A stretch of DNA of 64,000 bases, from NCBI RefSeq assembly GCF_000235565.1, contig NC_017527.1, positions 1,984,001 through 2,048,000 of the forward strand, in the 5' to 3' direction. Made by a program: the position numbers and the translations under genes. The notes beneath the pieces were generated by a model. That model saw nothing but the letters and a program-made list of their open reading frames with translations. It made no database searches and had not been told where the DNA came from. How positions within the stretch are numbered: the stretch's first letter is position 1; each line of letters begins with the position of its first letter. This DNA comes from Methanothrix harundinacea 6Ac (GTDB taxonomy: Archaea > Halobacteriota > Methanosarcinia > Methanotrichales > Methanotrichaceae). Positions 1 through 8,332 of this stretch are shown in pieces.

Positions 1-1794
1 GAGGATCGCCTTTCTTATTCCGTCGTTCTCGTAGAAGTCGCCCTCCGCCTCGGGGAAGATCACCGCCGCCTCGGCGCCGTCTTCGGACCCATTCCTATCC
101 CGGTAGCTGACCGATAGGGCGATCCTCGGGTCGTCGGAGACCCGGTAGAGCTTGATCAATATGGTCCCGCCCTTCACCTCCCCCTCCTCCGCCCTGGAGG
201 GAAAGAGGGTGTTCACCCTCATGATCTCCCCCGTAGCCTCATCCGCCTCCGGAGACCCGTAGACCTTATCTATCCTGTATCCGGGAGCCTCGATCCGGAG
301 GAGGAGGTCGAAGACCAGGGGAGTCACCATGAAATCGAACTCCTCGTCCATCCTCTCTTCAAACTCCTTCGCCGAGTGGACCGAGTAGTAGTTGGCTCCC
401 CGGACCTTGGAGATCTCCTCCACGAGCTCGGTGTTGAAGTCCACCCCCACCCCGATGAAGGTGGTGTAAATCCCCTTTCGGGCGTTCTCCCGGAGGATCC
501 TCAGGAGTCCTCCCTCCCCCGTCTCCCCCAGGTTCGGCATGGCATCGGTGATGAAGATGATCCTGTTCTCCTCCTCGGCAGGGTCGATCTCCCCATACTT
601 GCCGAAGGCGGCCGTTCCCTTCATCATCCCCGCCTCCATGTTCGTCCCGCCGTACTCCTCGATCTCGATTATGGCGGCCTTGAGGGCATCCAGATCCTTA
701 TCGTCGATCCTGGTGAGGGGATCGACGAGGTAGGCCTCGTCGCTGAAGACTACGAGGCCGAACCTGTCCTCCACCTCCAGATGGCCCAAGAGCTCCACCA
801 CCGCCCGATCGGCGATCTCCATCTTCGACTTGCTGAGGCCGGAATCCACCTCGACATCAACCCGGCTCCCGAAACGGTCGTAGTAGTATTCGTTGAAGGG
901 GCTTCCCATGGAGCCGGAGTAGTCGAGGACGACGACCAGGTTCAGCTTCTTTCTGGCAAAGTCGGAGATCCCCGAGTTGAGGCCGACAGATAGGTATCGC
1001 TGCGGCTCGCCGGAGATGGGATCCCTCGATATGGCAGAGCTGTAAGTGGGGCAGAAGAGCTTCTGGCATTCCTCCTTCTGGCCGGTCTCAAAGCTGTAGT
1101 CGTAGAAGAGCCCCTCGTAGGTGACGTCCGTCGGGAGGGGGAGGTAATCCAGCTCTATGTTCTCCCGGAAGTTCTCGATGTCCTTGGCCCCCCCGACGGC
1201 GAAGCCTATTGACGGGCTCGCCGCCGGGGCCGCGTACATGGCAGGTCCCCCAAGCCCCGGACCTCCGGCTGCATAAGACCCCGGCGCCGCCGGTCCAGCC
1301 CCCTCAAAGACGATCAGCTCCTCCTGAACGTCGAGCTGGACGGGTTCGCTCTCCTCCCCGTCCAGGGAGAACCAGATCAGGTACTTCCCCGGCCATTCGG
1401 CCTGGAACCAGCTGGAATAAAGCCTGCCCGTCTCCACAGACTCAGCCGGTATCTTCTGGACCGTTCCCGTGGGGTACCCTATGAGGAGCTCGAGATCCCC
1501 CTCCGATGAAGGGGCGATCATCAGCCTAGCCCACGCCCCCATGGGGATCTCCAGGGCCGTCCTCCTCTCCTTCCCGTCCAGGTCGGTTATCCAGATGCTT
1601 TCGCCACCGCCTTCGTCGGCGGAGGGGCCCTCGGGGGAGAGCCCCTCCGGGGAGGAAGGAGGAGCAAATCTGTACCAGTCGCCCTTGTCATCTCCTGAAA
1701 GCGCTCCAGTATCGAGCCCCCAGGCGGAACCCAGGGAGATGATGACGGCGGCTCCGAGGCATATGACGGATATCATCGTCGAGGGGATCTTCAT
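1..1794 (-). CDS. Secreted von Willebrand factor A domain protein (C-terminus outside window)
   Basis: The frame is open from an ATG at 1794 to the left edge (598 codons) with no stop, so the C-terminus is missing. The N-terminus MKIPSTMISVICLGAAVIIS is a clear signal peptide, so the protein is probably exported. Near residue 290 the motif VVVLDYSGSMGS supplies the D-x-S-x-S of a metal-ion-dependent adhesion site; a GGTNMEAGM segment and FITDAMPNLGE complete a canonical vWA fold. The 200 residues before it contain a Gly/Pro/Ala-rich linker. vWA proteins bind protein or surface ligands through a divalent cation. A TATA-like box lies 20-29 bases before the ATG, so the message may be nearly leaderless. 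The exact partner cannot be read from sequence. Confidence 0.85.
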   Translation of the reverse strand, partial: MKIPSTMISVICLGAAVIISLGSAWGLDTGALSGDDKGDWYRFAPPSSPEGLSPEGPSADEGGGESIWITDLDGKERRTALEIPMGAWARLMIAPSSEGDLELLIGYPTGTVQKIPAESVETGRLYSSWFQAEWPGKYLIWFSLDGEESEPVQLDVQEELIVFEGAGPAAPGSYAAGGPGLGGPAMYAAPAASPSIGFAVGGAKDIENFRENIELDYLPLPTDVTYEGLFYDYSFETGQKEECQKLFCPTYSSAISRDPISGEPQRYLSVGLNSGISDFARKKLNLVVVLDYSGSMGSPFNEYYYDRFGSRVDVEVDSGLSKSKMEIADRAVVELLGHLEVEDRFGLVVFSDEAYLVDPLTRIDDKDLDALKAAIIEIEEYGGTNMEAGMMKGTAAFGKYGEIDPAEEENRIIFITDAMPNLGETGEGGLLRILRENARKGIYTTFIGVGVDFNTELVEEISKVRGANYYSVHSAKEFEERMDEEFDFMVTPLVFDLLLRIEAPGYRIDKVYGSPEADEATGEIMRVNTLFPSRAEEGEVKGGTILIKLYRVSDDPRIALSVSYRDRNGSEDGAEAAVIFPEAEGDFYENDGIRKAIL

Positions 1795-2246
1795 AATAAC
1801 ACCATCCAGCCTGATTTTATATCACGATTACCCAAATTATTTTTTGATCTACCAAGGCGTCCCGCTGCCAGACCTCCGATGGCAGATCCTCGTCATTATT
1901 GCCCCTATTAATCTAATAAGATTTCGATCCTGTTCAAATATTAGATGGGGAGATGAATGAACCTCCCATAGCCACCCTGGGACGGATCGAGGTCCCGCCG
2001 GCGAAGAACCCCGAGGGCCCAAACCGCCGGTGAAAGGGTTATATATGAACAGATCGTGAGAGGCCGGAAGTTCTATTCCGACCGGGAAGATCAGGTAGCC
2101 TCGACGCTTGGTGGATCCCGACCCTGCCTCGGCCGTCTGGATAGATGAGCCGCTTTTATCGGGAAGGCTAGAAGGAAGCGGGGCGGCCAGAGACCACCTG
2201 CCAGAAGAGAAGCCGCCGGGAATCGGATCGGAGAGGAGATGATGCG
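1795..2246. other. Intergenic region between divergent vWA and citrate synthase genes
   Basis: 452 bases without a convincing gene. It holds the vWA TATA box, an AT-rich stretch around 1830-1950, and a TATA-like ttatata near 2039-2045. If that box drives citrate synthase, the message would have a leader of roughly 180 bases. I see no recognisable riboswitch fold in that leader. GGAGA at 2234-2238 precedes the citrate synthase ATG as a ribosome site. Confidence 0.4.
1814..1823 (-). promoter_or_regulatory. TATA box for the vWA gene
   Basis: On the minus strand this reads gatataaaat, centred about 25 bases before the ATG at 1794. That spacing puts transcription start at or very near the start codon. 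Confidence 0.5.
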
Positions 2247-3154
2247 ATGGAGAGGACGAAGAGATATGTCACGGAGCTGATCCTGGGCGCCAAAGGTGAG
2301 GCGCCCGCGGCTCCCAAAGGGACGAATCCCATCTTCGACCAGATGAGGGGGATTGACTGGCCGATAAGATGTACCGTGGGGCCTGGCCTTGAAGGGGCGA
2401 TAGCCTGCAAGAGCCGGGTGGGCTTCGTCAACGGCTCTGAAGGCACCCTCATCTACCGCGGCTACGACATCTTCGATCTCTGCGCCCACTCCACCTTCGA
2501 GGAGGTCTCCTACCTCCTCCTCTACGGCGACCTCCCGACGGAGAGCGAGCTAGCCTCCTTCGAGAGCCGACTGAATGAATACCGCTTCCTTCCCAACACC
2601 CTCCGGACGCTGATGAACGCCCCGGTGGAGAGGATGAACCCCATGGCAGCCCTGAGGCTGGGGACGAACTTGATGCATCAGAGGCAGACCTGGCGGGACA
2701 GCGAGGACGCGAGGCCATCCCTGGAGGACGCCATAGCCTCCGACGAGGACTCGATCCCCATGGAGACCCGGCCGACAGGGGAGAGGCATGCGATATACGA
2801 GTTCCAGAGGCGGCACCTCCGACGGCCTACAGACCCGAGACTGGCCCCCGACGACGCCGAGAGCATGGATAGCTGTATCCACCTGATCGCAGGGATGGCG
2901 ACCCTGGCGGCCGCCATCGGTCGGCTGAGGAGGGGCCGCCTGCCCATCGAGCCCGATCCAGAGCTCGGCCACGCCGCGAACCTCCTCTACATGATGACGG
3001 GGCGAAGGCCGACGCCGGTGGAGGAGAGGGTGATGGACGTCTCCCTCATCCTCCACGCCGACCACGGGATGAACGCCAGCACCTTCGCCTGTCTTGTCGT
3101 CGCCTCCACCATGTCAGACATCTACTTCTCCGTCGATGCGGGGATAGGGGCGCT
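2247..3154 (+). pseudogene. gltA: Citrate synthase, 5' part (interrupted by IS66 element)
   Basis: This encodes the N-terminal 302 codons of a citrate synthase (oxaloacetate + acetyl-CoA to citrate, feeding 2-oxoglutarate and glutamate synthesis). Family hallmarks include GFVNGSEGTLIYRGYDI and HADHGMNASTF. Position 3154 is the last genomic base before an insertion sequence; translation then runs into the element and stops at 3197 after 14 foreign residues. All three catalytic residues lie in the other fragment, so this piece cannot be active. Joining bases 2247-3154 to 4589-5081 restores one frame of 466 residues with IGALNGPLHGGANE exactly reconstructed. The protein carries an extra segment of roughly 50 residues (about residues 150-200), rich in acidic and basic residues, compared with usual ~375-residue prokaryotic enzymes. 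Confidence 0.92.
3147..3154. repeat. Target-site duplication, left copy
   Basis: GGGGCGCT, identical to 4581-4588 on the other side of the element. An 8-base duplication is what IS66-family transposition makes. Confidence 0.93.
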
Positions 3155-4580
3155 GTATGTGTTTAGCTCCATCCTCAATTCATGCGAATTGACCTAGAAT
3201 CCACCTCGACCAGAAAAATTATATAATTCTTTCGCTATACCTGCTAGTTGGGAGTATGCACGAAGAAGAGATAATCAAGCAACTTAAAGCTGAGAATGAA
3301 CGATTAAAGCGTGAGAATGAGTTTCAAAGAGAACAGATAGCGAAGCTTGAAGCTCGACTAGCTAAATATGAGAATGCCCATACTCCGCCGAGCTTGAGAC
3401 GAGGTCGCAAACGGAAAAAAGGGTATGACGAAGGGTTTAATGGGAAACCAGGCCAAAAAGAGGGTCATAAAGGGGTATCAAGACCTCGTGCCAATCCTGA
3501 TAGACAAGTCGAAGTCGCCATAGATCTTTGCCCAGATTGCGGAGCCAAGCTTGGCGATCCTATCAGAAAAGAGTCAAAGATCATCGAGGAAATCCCTGAA
3601 CCCCAGCCGATAATCGTCACCGAATACAAGATTGCTCATTACAGATGTCCATCTTGTCAAAAGGAAGTTGTAGCCAGCGATCATGATCTTCCTGCAGAAG
3701 GCAGATTCGGAAACAATGTAATTGCGCAGACAACGTTACTGAAATACGAGGATAGGCTACCCCACAGGAAGATCCAAAATGCACTGAAGCGATTGCATGG
3801 ACTGACCATATGCGCAGCTACGGTCCTCGATCTGACTCGCAGAGCTGCTGATGCGGTTCAGTCTCAATATGATGCAATTTTAAACAGCGTTCGGAATGCA
3901 CCAATCCTGTATGTGGATGAAACGTCGATAAAGGTCCAAGGAGAGCGTCACTGGATCTGGGTATTTACCACACCATCTGAGACGTTTGTTGTGATACGAA
4001 AGAGTCGTGGGATGAAGGTCCTGATGGAAGTTCTGACAAGAAGATTCGATGGCATCATAGTGTGCGATGGTTGGAAGCCTTATGCCAAATTCACAAAACG
4101 GTTACAGCGATGTTGGGCACATCTACTCCGAGAATCAAAGGACCTTGCTGATAAGATTGAGGAGGCGGTTCCTTTACATGGGGATCTCAAGGATCTATAT
4201 GAAGAACTTACTGATGCTCTAGAAAACGATCCACCACCCGAAGTCAGGATGGGATTGTTGGAAATGGCACGATCAAAGCTCCACCAATGGATTATGAAAG
4301 AATACATGAGTGAGAAAGTCAAAAAGCTAATCGGCAAAATTAGTAACGGCTTCGAGTACTGGTTCACGTTTATCATCCAGCCCGCCGTAGAGCCGACCAA
4401 TAATAGAGCAGAGAGGGCTCTCCGGGAGCATGTCGTTCTGAGAAAGATCATTGGTACACTGCGAAATGAAAAAGGGACTTCGATTCATGAACGAATTATG
4501 ACCGTGCTGGCGACATGGGAGCAAAATGGACTCGATGGCCTAAAGATGCTAAGATCGAGCCTGGTCAGCTAAACACGTAC
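3155..4580 (+). mobile_element. IS66-family insertion sequence (single-transposase type), 1426 bp
   Basis: Terminal inverted repeats are GTATGTGTTTAGCT at 3155-3168 and the reverse complement GTACGTGTTTAGCT at 4567-4580, 13 of 14 bases matching and beginning with GTA as is usual for IS66 ends. Perfect 8-base duplications (GGGGCGCT) flank it. There is only a TnpC-type transposase and no TnpA or TnpB, resembling the compact ISBst12-like branch. It sits inside citrate synthase, and nothing around the junctions has decayed, so the insertion is very recent. Confidence 0.93.
3256..4572 (+). CDS. tnpC: IS66-family transposase (TnpC type)
   Basis: 438 residues, full length for the family. An N-terminal coiled coil (residues 1-45) precedes a basic TPPSLRRGRKRKKG stretch, then a zinc-binding CPDCGAK...CPSCQ segment (about residues 92-135). 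The DDE catalytic triad is visible: Asp in LYVDETS near residue 220, Asp in VCDGWKPY near 271, and Glu in NNRAERALREH near 384. A TATA-like box (attatataat, 3218-3227) 29-38 bases before the ATG suggests a short or absent leader. The stop codon lies inside the right inverted repeat. Its base composition is more AT-rich than the interrupted host gene. Confidence 0.95.
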   Translation: MHEEEIIKQLKAENERLKRENEFQREQIAKLEARLAKYENAHTPPSLRRGRKRKKGYDEGFNGKPGQKEGHKGVSRPRANPDRQVEVAIDLCPDCGAKLGDPIRKESKIIEEIPEPQPIIVTEYKIAHYRCPSCQKEVVASDHDLPAEGRFGNNVIAQTTLLKYEDRLPHRKIQNALKRLHGLTICAATVLDLTRRAADAVQSQYDAILNSVRNAPILYVDETSIKVQGERHWIWVFTTPSETFVVIRKSRGMKVLMEVLTRRFDGIIVCDGWKPYAKFTKRLQRCWAHLLRESKDLADKIEEAVPLHGDLKDLYEELTDALENDPPPEVRMGLLEMARSKLHQWIMKEYMSEKVKKLIGKISNGFEYWFTFIIQPAVEPTNNRAERALREHVVLRKIIGTLRNEKGTSIHERIMTVLATWEQNGLDGLKMLRSSLVS

Positions 4581-4588
4581 GGGGCGCT
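4581..4588. repeat. Target-site duplication, right copy
   Basis: GGGGCGCT, identical to 3147-3154; marks the right junction of the IS66 element. Confidence 0.93.
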
Positions 4589-5081
4589 GAACGGCCCCCT
4601 CCACGGCGGAGCTAACGAGGAGGTAACGAGGGTCCTCCGGGAGATCGGCTCCCCGGAAGGGGTGAAAGAGTGGTACAACACGGCCCGAAGTTCGGGGCGG
4701 AAGGTCCCGGGATTCGGCCACCGGGTCTACAGGACCTACGACCCTCGGGCCCGGGTCCTCGGACCCCTGGCGGGGATGATGGCGGAGTCAAACCCCAACT
4801 GCGATAAGATGTATTCGATCGCAAAGCGGCTGGAGGAGGAGGTCGTCTCGGACCTGGGGATGGAGAAGAAGATCTTCCCGAACGTCGACTACTACTCCGG
4901 CATCGTCTACCACGCCATGGGGGTCCCCGGCGACCTCTACACCGTCCTCTTCGCCGTCAGCCGGGTGGCGGGGTGGACCGCGAGGGTGATGGAGTACCTC
5001 GAGAACAACCGGATCTTCAGGCCCCGGTCCCTCTACGTCGGGGAGTTCGACCGGGAGTACGTACCGCTGGAGAACCGATAG
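4589..5081 (+). pseudogene. gltA: Citrate synthase, 3' part (catalytic residues)
   Basis: This is the C-terminal 164 codons of the interrupted citrate synthase. It carries GPLHGGANEE and GFGHRVYRTYD, with the two catalytic histidines, and NVDYYSG with the catalytic aspartate. An open frame could begin at an ATG inside the transposase gene (4515) and read through the element end into this fragment, giving a 188-residue product. That product lacks the N-terminal large domain and most of the dimer surface, so activity is unlikely. The frame rejoins the 5' part exactly if the element and one target copy are removed. Confidence 0.92.
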
Positions 5082-5132
5082 TCTTAAGCCGTCCGGAGCT
5101 GCTGGCAAGACTCCTTTAGGGAAAAATAGGCC

Positions 5133-5160
5133 GATGGGGGCTTTGAAATCCGCCCCCATC
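5133..5160. terminator. Inverted repeat between convergent genes
   Basis: GATGGGGGC (5133-5141) and GCCCCCATC (5152-5160) form a perfect 9-base stem with a 10-base loop. It lies between the convergent citrate synthase 3' fragment and alkylsulfatase gene. A role in ending transcription is inferred from position. Confidence 0.45.
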
Positions 5161-6910
5161 ACTTGAATAGGTCCATGAACCCGTAGAACTCCTCCGGCCC
5201 GGCTCCGCCCACCTCGACGGCTCCGCCGGCGACCGCCTCCTCAGGGTTGAGCTTTCCCAGGACCAGGTTCTTCATCGAGAGGGAGTCGGTGTCGATGGTG
5301 AACTTCGGGTCCTCGGGGACCCCCTCCTGGACCTCTACGATCCCCCTCCGGACGTACAGGGCATATTCTGCAGATTCCGAATCGTCCGAGAGGCTGAGGC
5401 CGACGGCGTACTCCTCGTCCAGGGCCTTGGTGGCGTTGAGGCTCACCGCCATGATCCTGAATATCGTCGCCATCGGCATGTAGACGACGATATTCTCGTC
5501 CATGAGGCTGAAGCCGCGTTCGATGGGGATCCTGATCTGGCCCGTCTCTTCGAGGTACTCGGAGAGGATGTAGTTTCTCACCTGGGCGTTCTTGGTCTCC
5601 TCGGCCAGGTATAGCATCGACGAGTTCTTGACCTCTCGGGCCTCGACGTTCTCAGGATCGAGGAGGAGGACGTGGTCGGAGAAGATCATCGCCCATTTAA
5701 CATCACCTTCATCGAGAGACGCTTTCGCTTTTTCTGCCAGCCCGTCGACGCCGCCGGCGAGGTATGCCATCTTCTCAGCCTCTTCCCGCGGAGATGTCGG
5801 GAATATGTCTCTGCTCCTGCCCGTGAACCATCCCATGTACTGCTGGAATATCTGGAAAATGTCCCGATCCATCTCGCCGAAGTACTCCTGCAGATTGGGG
5901 TCTTCGGCTAGGTGGGGAGGCAGCTCGAGGACCTCAATGATCTCGCCGGGGGTCAGCCCCTGGTTCATCAGGCGGACCGTCTGGTCGTGGACGTACTGGA
6001 GGGCGTCCCGGGCGTTGGTGAGGGTCTGGCTGATGTTTTCGGCGCCGACGATTGGTCCACCGCCGCTGTGGATCAGGACCATATACTCGGCGTCCAGGGT
6101 CCTCATATCGTCAATGCTCGCGATGTAGTTCAATGGGTCCCGATGCGAAGCTCCCCGGAGGGTGTTGATGGCGGGGAAGGACTTGTAGAAGATGCCGATC
6201 TGAACGATCACCTTCTTATCCGGCAGCCAGACGTAGTTTATATCCGTCGTCTCGGCGGGGGCGTGGACTATCGTCAGGTTCACCCCGGCTATGTTAGTCT
6301 CCAGCCTCTCCCCAACGGTCAGGGTGGGGGGGAGGTATCCCGAGGGGCCGGGGACCGAGAAGGGGAAGATTCCACCATTTACAAAGTAGCCCGGATCGTT
6401 CTGGAAGCGTATCCCAGCATACTTTACGGCCCGGTATACCTTGATAGGGAAGATCTGGCTCACCACTTCCCTGGGCCCGAAGAGGTGCTCCTCAAAGGTC
6501 TCGTGGGCGATGACCTCCGGAGAATCGTTTCCCGCAAAGACCGAAGCTCCGTTTATGTGGCAGTCGTGGTGGTGGGTGTAGATGATCGCCTTGACGGGCT
6601 TTCTCGAGAATATGTCGTCGAGATGCTCGTTGTAAGCCGCCTTCACCATCTCTGCGGAGGTGGTGCTCTCGCCCGGATCGATGACGATCAGCCCGTCGGT
6701 CCCCTCTATCAGGACCGGGTTTGCGCGACCGTAGCCGACGGCGACGTAAACCCCATCCGTCACGTCGTATACGGTGGGTGGAAACCATCCCGCGTTGAGG
6801 GCGACGAGGTCGGGGTTTGCGCCGACCGCCTCAGGCTCGAAGGCCGATGCCGACGATAACCAGAAGAACAACAATAAAATTATCGCCTTGAAAAATTTTC
6901 CAGCATTCAT
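5159..6910 (-). CDS. Secreted alkylsulfatase-like metallo-beta-lactamase protein
   Basis: 583 residues from the ATG at 6910, chosen because it starts a good signal peptide (MNAGKFFKAIILLLFFWLSSASA) and has GGGAG 9-10 bases upstream; an upstream ATG at 6988 is less likely. The architecture matches SdsA1/BDS1-type alkylsulfatases: a metallo-beta-lactamase domain (about 40-310), the alkylsulfatase dimerisation region (LTNARDALQYVHDQTVRLMN, GLTPGEI, YMGWFTGRSRDIFP) and a C-terminal SCP2-like domain (about 460-583). Such enzymes release sulfate from alkyl sulfates using two zinc ions. Here the usual H-x-H-x-D-H reads HHHDCH: Cys sits at the Asp ligand position, and Asp is one residue earlier. The acidic ligand normally found before the SFPxxxTLRG stretch also appears lost. 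Substrate is therefore uncertain. Confidence 0.85.
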   Translation of the reverse strand: MNAGKFFKAIILLLFFWLSSASAFEPEAVGANPDLVALNAGWFPPTVYDVTDGVYVAVGYGRANPVLIEGTDGLIVIDPGESTTSAEMVKAAYNEHLDDIFSRKPVKAIIYTHHHDCHINGASVFAGNDSPEVIAHETFEEHLFGPREVVSQIFPIKVYRAVKYAGIRFQNDPGYFVNGGIFPFSVPGPSGYLPPTLTVGERLETNIAGVNLTIVHAPAETTDINYVWLPDKKVIVQIGIFYKSFPAINTLRGASHRDPLNYIASIDDMRTLDAEYMVLIHSGGGPIVGAENISQTLTNARDALQYVHDQTVRLMNQGLTPGEIIEVLELPPHLAEDPNLQEYFGEMDRDIFQIFQQYMGWFTGRSRDIFPTSPREEAEKMAYLAGGVDGLAEKAKASLDEGDVKWAMIFSDHVLLLDPENVEAREVKNSSMLYLAEETKNAQVRNYILSEYLEETGQIRIPIERGFSLMDENIVVYMPMATIFRIMAVSLNATKALDEEYAVGLSLSDDSESAEYALYVRRGIVEVQEGVPEDPKFTIDTDSLSMKNLVLGKLNPEEAVAGGAVEVGGAGPEEFYGFMDLFK

Positions 6911-7131
6911 ATTTTTGCTCCCATTCGTTATATTTCGTCTCATCAAATTGCTCTCCGGCGAAGATAAGGAGGATGCTGGGTTCAGCATACCGATTCTGTC
7001 ACCGAGATTTTTTACATCCTGCGGAAGCCGAGAGCTAATTTACAGGACGATGGTAAATGTATGGCGATAGCATCCGATAAAAGCTTTTTGTCGAGCTGGA
7101 GCCCTCGGAAAAAGGAGGAGGCAGCCTGCCC

Positions 7132-8262
7132 CTAAAAAATATATTTCCAATCTTCCTTCATGCTCACCACCTCCCAACCCCACTCTCCCGCCAGCTCCAG
7201 CCCCTCCTCCAGCCCTCCGATGGAGGAGCCTATATCGTAGGCGTACTCCCGGATGGGGTCGTCGTGGTGGTTCAAGAGGCCCAGGGATGGACCCTCGCCC
7301 CCAGTGGCGAATTTGAGCATGGGGATATCCCCATCCGAGTTGCCGTAGGCGAGGATGGGGCGAAGGCCTACGATCTGCTGGATCTGCTCCGCCTTCACCC
7401 GGCCGTCGGTGACGACCTGGACCTCAGGAAGCTTCACCACTGAGGTGTTGCCGTCGACTTCGATGAACTGGTGCTTGACCGCCGAACCGATCACCTGCTC
7501 CGGGGGGATGCCGTACACCTCCTGGGAGAAGGCCCGGACGAAGTCCTGATCTCCCCCCGTCACTATGTAGACCTTGAACCCCTGGGATCTCAGATAGCTG
7601 AGGAGCTCCAGCATCGGCTTATAGACGCATTCTGTATAGGGGAGGCCATGGTCCGGATGGGAGGATCTATCGAGCCAGTCTCTTGCGAGAGCCATGTACT
7701 CCTCAGCGGTCATATTCGAGCTGGTGGCGACGTAGATCTCCAGCACCTCCCCCGGGCTGAAGCTGCCGGCCCCGGTCCGCTCGCCAGAGAGGATGGAGCT
7801 GAAAGGCTCGGTGGAGTTCCACTCGGGGTGATATGATGCCATATCATAGACCCGGTCGAAGATGAAGAGATACGGGACGTAATTTGGATACTCGCACCAG
7901 AGAGTCCCGTCGTTGTCGAAGGTGGCGATCCTATCTTCGGGGGCTACGTAGTTCGGACCGCCCTCGGAGGTGACATCTGAAACGAAACTGAGGATGGCCC
8001 TCTTTGCCGACCCCTCGTTCCAGGAGGGGAGGGGGTCCACATCTCCCCGGGCAGCCGACCCCTCCCCAATCCCATAGAGTTTTTGATTTGGCGGCAGGGA
8101 TGAACCGAGGTCCAGCGAGTCAGCTCTAATCCACAGTCCTCCAAATCCCCCCTCAAACCGCATCTCCGCGGTCGCTCCTCCCGATCGCATCTCCCCAGCC
8201 CCCACTGATGACGACCCCATCAAAGATATCATGAGGGCGATCATGATGGCCATCTTATTCAT
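7132..8262 (-). CDS. Secreted HAD-superfamily hydrolase
   Basis: 376 residues from the ATG at 8262, which has a strong GGAGGT 8 bases upstream; a further upstream ATG (8310) lacks one. The N-terminus MNKMAIMIALMISLMGSSSVGAG is a signal peptide. HAD motifs are present: DNDGTLWCEY (nucleophile Asp, about residue 105), VTGGDQDF (motif II) and YGNSDGDIPML (motif IV). The Asp-Asn-Asp order is D-x-D, consistent with phosphatase chemistry, and the fold resembles the phosphoserine-phosphatase branch. An exported HAD phosphatase beside an exported alkylsulfatase-like protein suggests work on extracellular esters; this is inference. It lies 221 bases upstream of the alkylsulfatase, both on the minus strand, with separate ribosome sites. 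Confidence 0.82.
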   Translation of the reverse strand: MNKMAIMIALMISLMGSSSVGAGEMRSGGATAEMRFEGGFGGLWIRADSLDLGSSLPPNQKLYGIGEGSAARGDVDPLPSWNEGSAKRAILSFVSDVTSEGGPNYVAPEDRIATFDNDGTLWCEYPNYVPYLFIFDRVYDMASYHPEWNSTEPFSSILSGERTGAGSFSPGEVLEIYVATSSNMTAEEYMALARDWLDRSSHPDHGLPYTECVYKPMLELLSYLRSQGFKVYIVTGGDQDFVRAFSQEVYGIPPEQVIGSAVKHQFIEVDGNTSVVKLPEVQVVTDGRVKAEQIQQIVGLRPILAYGNSDGDIPMLKFATGGEGPSLGLLNHHDDPIREYAYDIGSSIGGLEEGLELAGEWGWEVVSMKEDWKYIF

Positions 8263-8332
8263 CCCGCGCGACCTCCTTCTCCATTGTTTATTTACATGAA
8301 TGAGGAACATCTTCCCAACCCAACGGCGACAT

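Noticed and set aside
376-993. Plus-strand frame (205 codons) near the left edge
   Set aside because: Antisense to the vWA gene, which has a signal peptide and complete metal site.
2039-2246. Riboswitch in the possible citrate synthase leader
   Set aside because: No match to a known aptamer core; only a long GC-rich leader.
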